Below are positions 59,077 through 64,000 of a DNA stretch of 64,000 nucleotides, piece by piece. Position 1 is the stretch's first letter. Each line of letters begins with the position of its first letter. Origin of the DNA: Leucaena leucocephala (taxonomy: Eukaryota > Streptophyta > Magnoliopsida > Fabales > Fabaceae); assembly GCA_037074615.1 (NCBI GenBank), contig CM073535.1, positions 13,927,001 through 13,991,000 on the forward strand, read 5' to 3'. The notes beneath the pieces were generated by a model, which was not told the DNA's origin, searched no databases, and worked only from the letters and a program-made list of their open reading frames with translations. Position numbers and translations under genes: made by a program.

Positions 59077-59079
59077 AAT

Positions 59080-61119
59080 TATAACATCCTCCTTTTCATA
59101 CATTTTAGGGACCAAACAGTAGCATCTGGAACCACTTCCAAGGCTGTTGAAGTCAATTTACTCAATCTGGAATTTTACTCTTAGCGAGTACTGTTCACTG
59201 TGCGAATTCCAGAGGTGTGACCTGACTTCAAAAAATCATAACTAATTCTATAAAAATATAAATGGAGTGGTTCAAATTGCTACACGAAGATAACATAATT
59301 CTTTTTCAGTGAAAAATGACTATTTGACCATAAATTGACCAGGTCAACGTTGGTCAATGTCCGAATTTTACTGTTCCTCCAGCGTCCTGTCCCTGATTCC
59401 AGCATTCTGGTCCCAACTTTGATCAATCATATCTTTATGTGTAGACATCCAAATAACACGTTTTATATATCAAATCGGAGCTTGGCATGTCTAATATTTA
59501 CTGGAAAAATATCATATATTTATTCAATCATTTACTATTTATAATTACAGCTCAAATGTCACTGCCTCCATCACGAGTTACAGTTCATAGTGACAATTTC
59601 CAGCAATTATACATACATGAATCACATATCAATCATGCTAAGCAATTAACATCTCTTCATGCATCTTTATGTCCTCCATCTTGAGAAGACCTGCTATAAT
59701 TGGATTGATTTGGAAGGGGTGAGATTTCTGGGGAAATCTCAGTAGCAAACAGCACTAAACAATGCATGCATTAATGTGAATACTTGTGCTTGCTTGTGAA
59801 AGTGTTAACATTGCATAATGTGCATGCTTCCATGTTACATATGAAATACAATTGGCCAAAGTAATCATAGGAACAGAGCTTCATACATAAGCACATGTTC
59901 AACACAATTCCACAAAGCCATAGCACATCAAGCATAACATTCAATGCATACAAGTTTAGGATTAGTTCACCACCTGACATGTAGGTTTCCTTCTAGCTCT
60001 TAGCCTTTGCTATAAAGTTCATTCTTTCCATAGGTCAGAGCCTATACATAGCATAATAATATCTTCATTATTACTCTATCAGTATAGCTCTATTTAACTC
60101 ATGCATAACTAGGGGTGATATCCTTATTCTGACATTCCCCTGGCTTTCTGTCTACCTTTAGCTACTTTTATTAATAGAGATATTTCTCTATTCTAACCAC
60201 TAAGAGCAATCCTCTACTTTATTAGAGCAGGGACTAGATAACTTTCTTACCTCATTCCTAAGCTTTGCCCAGTCCCTCGGCTCCTCAGACTGCTCCTGGT
60301 TCCACCAGAACTCCTTCCTTTCTTTCCTTTCTTTCTTTCCTTCTCTCTTTCTCTCTTCTTTCTCTTCCTTTTCCTTGCTAGGCCGTGGTGTGCCTTGAAA
60401 TGGGAGGGGAGTGGCTTATTTATAGGTGAGAGGAGGTGGAATGAATGGTCCAGATTGATTCATGATGAATGGCCCAGATTGCTTGCTTCCTCAAGAAGCT
60501 TTGCCTGCATCATCATGATGGCATCACCCTCCCTGATGACTCACCACTCATGACATCATCTAGGACACCTCAAGGGACACCTTAAGGGTATATGTGGCGA
60601 AATGTGGGGCTCTTGGGATACCTCACCAGCTGACTCAGCCTTTCCAGAGAGTTTCAGAGTCTTTTCCCTGAATGGACGGCCGAGATCGTGCCACGTGTCC
60701 TCTTGCTTTTTCTCCTTTTTCTATAATCATGCCATGTGTCCTTTGCTTTTCCTCTTTTACTATAATCATGCCATGTGGCACATTGTGGGCCCCATTTATG
60801 TCCTCTCATGATTCCAGATCACTTTACCCAGTTCTATCTTGGACCGGGTCACTTTTCTTTATTGAAAAAGCACTAACACATTATTTTGATGCCTCTTGGG
60901 CCCACATTACTCTTGGGCTACGTTTTTGGGCCTTTAAATATCATCTTGGATTTCTAACCAAGCCCAACCACTCTGGTGGCTCAGTTCCCAAGGAACATCC
61001 TTAGTAAATTACCAAAATGCCCTTACTACCTCTTTAGTATTTCTAGGGGCACTATTGTCTTTTCATACCTTACCAGAGTATCTCTTAACCCTGGTCAACT
61101 ATCCAGATATCCTTTCTTA
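59080..61119 (-). repeat. Family A LTR A10, sense 5' end missing
   Basis: It starts at the sense end (TATAACATCC on plus) and follows the LTR to the ATCCTTTCTTAA block, where the sequence jumps back to the LTR middle. TATA box at 60417-60424 (-). Confidence 0.83.
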
Positions 61120-61760
61120 AGCAAACAACACTAAACAATGCATGCATTAATGTGAATACTTATGCTTGCTTGTGAAAGTGTTAGCATTGCATAATGTGCA
61201 TGCTTCCATGTTACATATGAAATACAATTGGCCAAAGTAATCATAGGAACAGAGCTTCATACATAAGCACATATTCAACACAATTCCACAAAGCCATAGC
61301 ACATCAAGCATAACATTTAATGCATACAAGTTTAGGATTAGTTTACTACCTGACATGTAGTTTTCCTTCTAGCTCTTAGCCTTGCTCTAAGGTTCATTCT
61401 TTCCATAGGTTAGAGCCTATACATAGCATAATAATATCTTCATTATTACTCTATCAGTATAGCTCTATTTAACTCATGGATAGCTAGGGGAAATATCCTT
61501 ACTCCGACATTCCTCTAACTTTCTTTCTATGTATAGCTAACTTTATTAATAGAGATATTTCTCTATTCTAACCATTAAGAGCAATCCTCTACTTTATTTG
61601 AGCAGGGACTAGATAACTTTCTTACCTCATTCCTAAGCTTTGCCCAGTCCTTCGGCTCCTTAGACTGCTCCTGGCTCCACCAGAACTCCTTCCTTCCTTT
61701 CTTTCTTCCTCTCTTCCTCTCTTTCTCTCTTCTTTCTCTTCCTTTTCTTGCTAGATCCAG
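61120..61760 (-). repeat. Duplicated middle part of family A LTR
   Basis: It repeats the content of about 59749-60382 in the same orientation, from GCAAACAACACTAAAC to TTCTTGCTAGATCC. It ends just before the TATA box. It is diverged from 59749-60382, so it probably comes from another A copy. Confidence 0.8.
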
Positions 61761-61863
61761 GTACATTTATATTCAAGGAAAGATGGGTCCCACATGATGT
61801 CACAATTATTATTTTATGAAAAAGATGTAAGTAATTTCTTTCTCTTCCTCTCTGATACCAAAA
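61761..61863. other. Composite junction: B LTR scrap and PBS
   Basis: A plus-strand scrap of the B LTR (about 61786-61824, GATGGGTCCCACATGATG) is followed by pyrimidine-rich filler. A minus-strand PBS, TGGTATCAGAG (61850-61860), then adjoins the B4 LTR end. Confidence 0.65.
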
Positions 61864-63564
61864 TGTAACGTCCTTACTTTTATATGTCATTGGGACTATT
61901 CAGTAGCATTTAGAACCATTTATAAGACCTTGGAAGTCCATTAGCCAAATCTGGAATTTTACTGTTTTTCGGGTTACTGTTCATATGGTATTCCAGATTA
62001 CGCAACGAACTTCAAAAAATCATAATTAATTCTACAAAACTCAAAATGAAGTGGTTCAAAAATCTACGTGAATATAACATCTTGAAATTTAAGGAAAAAG
62101 TAATTTCCAGACCAAATGATTAGCCAATTGATACAGTTTATTCGTTGAAGTTTACTGTTTATTTGGTCAAAAACTCTGGAAATAGATTCTGGTCCCTTAC
62201 TTTGGAGAATCATTTCTCTTGATATACACATCCAAATGAAATGTTCCACCTATGCATGTAAATATCTGGATGTGTACTACATGTTCATAAAATTTCGTGA
62301 AATAATTCCTTCATTTGCTAGGTCAAACTGAAGCCACAACAAAATTGCTTTAGGACCTACGTTTTTACCATTTCAGTTTCTTTTGTTTCATTTCCAATAA
62401 TTGTTTCAGCATGCACAGGCCATCAAATAAGCTTCTTAACATTCATATACATTATGTACATATGCCATAAGTATTACAATAGTTTCATCACATAAATGGA
62501 CACCTTACATGGCATTTACATACATGGAAAATGCATATCATATGCTAGAATCTTAAATACTTCACTTTCCTTCTTTCATGCGTTAGCTCTTCTCCATGCA
62601 TACATTTTCTTCATGCTTGACCTAAATTGGTTGGTTATGGGAGAGTGAGATTCTAGGGAATCTCAGTAGCAAACATTACCACTTAAATATGCAAGATGGA
62701 TGCTAATGCATGATATGTAATTTCATTAACTTTCTTTGATTAGTGACATGCCATCATGCTATATACTTTTACATAAAGTGCATGGCCATGGAAACATGTT
62801 ATTCACAATACATTCAACATCATTTATCATGTCACAACATCATTCAAATAGCATATACATGTCAACACATAAGCATACCACATCAAGCACATAAAGAGAT
62901 AAGTTCACTACCTTGCACTTAAGCTTTCCTCTTGATCTTTAGCATTTGCTTCCTAGCTTTCCAACCAATAAACCTTTATGCCAATCACTTCCCAACATGT
63001 TCTTGGATGTTTCAAGGTCCTAAACACATTCATATTCATCACATAATTCATTAGGACTCATGAACTCCAACCATGTTCAAGATTAACTTTGTTACCCTCT
63101 TTATTGTCATAACTTTCCCTAATATTCACTAATCCACTTGGCTCTTGAACCAATTGATGTCTTGACTTTACCCTACACAATTTCATATTTTGAATCCATT
63201 TATGAGCTTAGAATCATGAAATTCCAGCTCCATCATGGCCTGCTGTATAGAACTGAACATAAGCATGCAATTCTTTCAAAAATTCTCATTTTGATTCAAC
63301 AACCAACCACTTAACTAGCTTGTTTAAGCTTCAATCATATGGTTCTAACTTTAATTTCTTCTTTTCCCTTTCCTTTAAGGTCTTTGGGCAGCAGCACGCC
63401 TTAGAGAAAACTCAACTTTTCTCCCATCAAAACCCTAAGTTCAAGCTCCCAAATCAAAGGAAAATAAGCTAGGAGAGATTGCTTACCTTTAATATCTAGC
63501 TTGCTTGAACTTTGGAACCTTGAATCTTCTTTGTCTTGGCTTGAGTTTCCATTTTGCAAGAGTT
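61864..63564 (-). repeat. Family B LTR B4, 3' half with 308-bp deletion
   Basis: It matches the B LTR sense from about 26918 to 28925, reversed. About 308 bases corresponding to 27182-27489 are missing. In B1 that segment is bounded by the direct repeat GAATCAAA, and one copy remains here at 63290-63297, so the loss probably went through this repeat. Confidence 0.83.
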
Positions 63565-63600
63565 GCAAAATGTAACATCCTCCTTTTCATAACTTAGAAA
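63565..63600. other. Short junction with reversed A LTR end
   Basis: TGTAACATCCTCCTTTTCAT (63570-63589) looks like the reversed sense end of an A LTR. A few unassigned bases then precede the A LTR start at 63601. Confidence 0.55.
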
Positions 63601-64000
63601 TGTCATATCCCAATTTTTAGGCTTAGAAGCCTAGTATATAGCCTGAAAAAGGAATGCTATTAGACCCCATTGAGCAGAGGTCTCAGTAAATAGAGAAGAT
63701 TATGCTGATCAGTTTGATACAACACAGAGTTCTGATATGAGGTCTCGAGAGATTTATATTAATTTTTAAAGAAAAGGAAAATTAGTACGGTATGCTCTAG
63801 ACCTCAGAATCAGATGAAATGTGGCAGTAAATTCCTATAATTAATATAAGAATTTCTGAAACTGACAGAGCTCAAAAAGGAGTTCTGTGGAATTTACTAC
63901 ATAATTAACAGTGGATTAAAAGACCTGATAAATAGGTTTCAGGGGAATTTCTCGGGAAATGAGCCCATGAAGATATGGGATCATACAGAGGGTCCAGAAT
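63601..64000 (+). repeat. Family A LTR A11, start, continues past window
   Basis: Intact LTR start TGTCATATCCCAATTTTTAG followed by the expected sequence up to the window edge. It is the only plus-strand A LTR here with its first bases. Confidence 0.85.

Larger units (their letters stand above)
55976..59079 (-). mobile_element. Family A internal region, complete
   Basis: It runs from PPT (55976-55989) to an unmutated PBS (59065-59076, TGGTATCAGAGC on the minus strand). It carries the 5S-like segment, the CAGTTAGATCC motif cluster and two 26-bp minisatellite units near 56460-56510. No gag or pol frame. Confidence 0.83.

Noticed and set aside
1..64000. Host protein-coding genes, tRNA genes, CRISPR or bacterial operons
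   Set aside because: Apart from gag-pol, no open frame shows recognisable domains, conserved exons or RNA gene structure. All other long stretches match repeats inside the window.

Overview
This window is repeat-only plant nuclear DNA, AT-rich and most likely from an angiosperm. I see no host gene, tRNA gene, CRISPR array or bacterial feature. Everything recognisable is LTR retrotransposon sequence, much of it inserted into, recombined with or truncated by other copies of the same families. The species cannot be told from the sequence.

The only intact gene is the gag-pol polyprotein (5561-9544, +, 1327 residues) of a complete Ty1/copia element at 2414-11463. That element has 1.9-kb LTRs that are almost identical, a tRNA-iMet primer-binding site (PBS), a 1.24-kb leader, a polypurine tract (PPT) and a perfect 5-bp target duplication (GTGTT). 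Long LTRs, a long leader and gag-pol in one frame resemble the Angela/BARE type. A copy of the unoccupied target lies at about 29518-29740 in the same window.

The rest consists of two related, apparently non-autonomous families with Ty3/gypsy-like signals. I call them family A (LTR about 2.6 kb, internal region about 3.0-3.1 kb) and family B (LTR about 3.3 kb, internal region about 4.2 kb). Both have LTRs beginning TGTCATATCC and ending near GATGTTACA, a PBS of the form TGGTATCAGAGC and a PPT of the form AAGGGGAGGAGAAA, but no gag or pol. Their internal regions carry a segment of about 54 bp that looks derived from 5S rRNA and keeps the likely Pol III A-box and C-box. Six copies are present.

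Layout: 1-2413, family B remains (+) interrupted by the copia element; 2414-11463, copia; 11465-11587, a 123-bp LTR-like unit (family C); 11602-19805, a two-LTR family A element (-); 19813-21734, a deleted A copy (-); 21735-25560, an A copy (+) with repeated LTR-end/PBS restarts; 25561-29510, B LTR and internal remnant (+); 29518-29785, the empty copia site and a second C unit; 29789-41966, a tandem array of A (-) with shared LTRs and a period of about 5.69 kb; 41966-49628, a B element (+); 49629-54912, an A copy (+); 55066-61760, an A copy (-) with a partial LTR duplication; 61864-63564, a B LTR fragment (-); 63601-64000, the start of an A LTR (+) leaving the window.

Together these suggest families mobilised in trans by an absent autonomous partner, then reshaped by template switching, unequal recombination and small deletions. 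The copia element is the most recent arrival.
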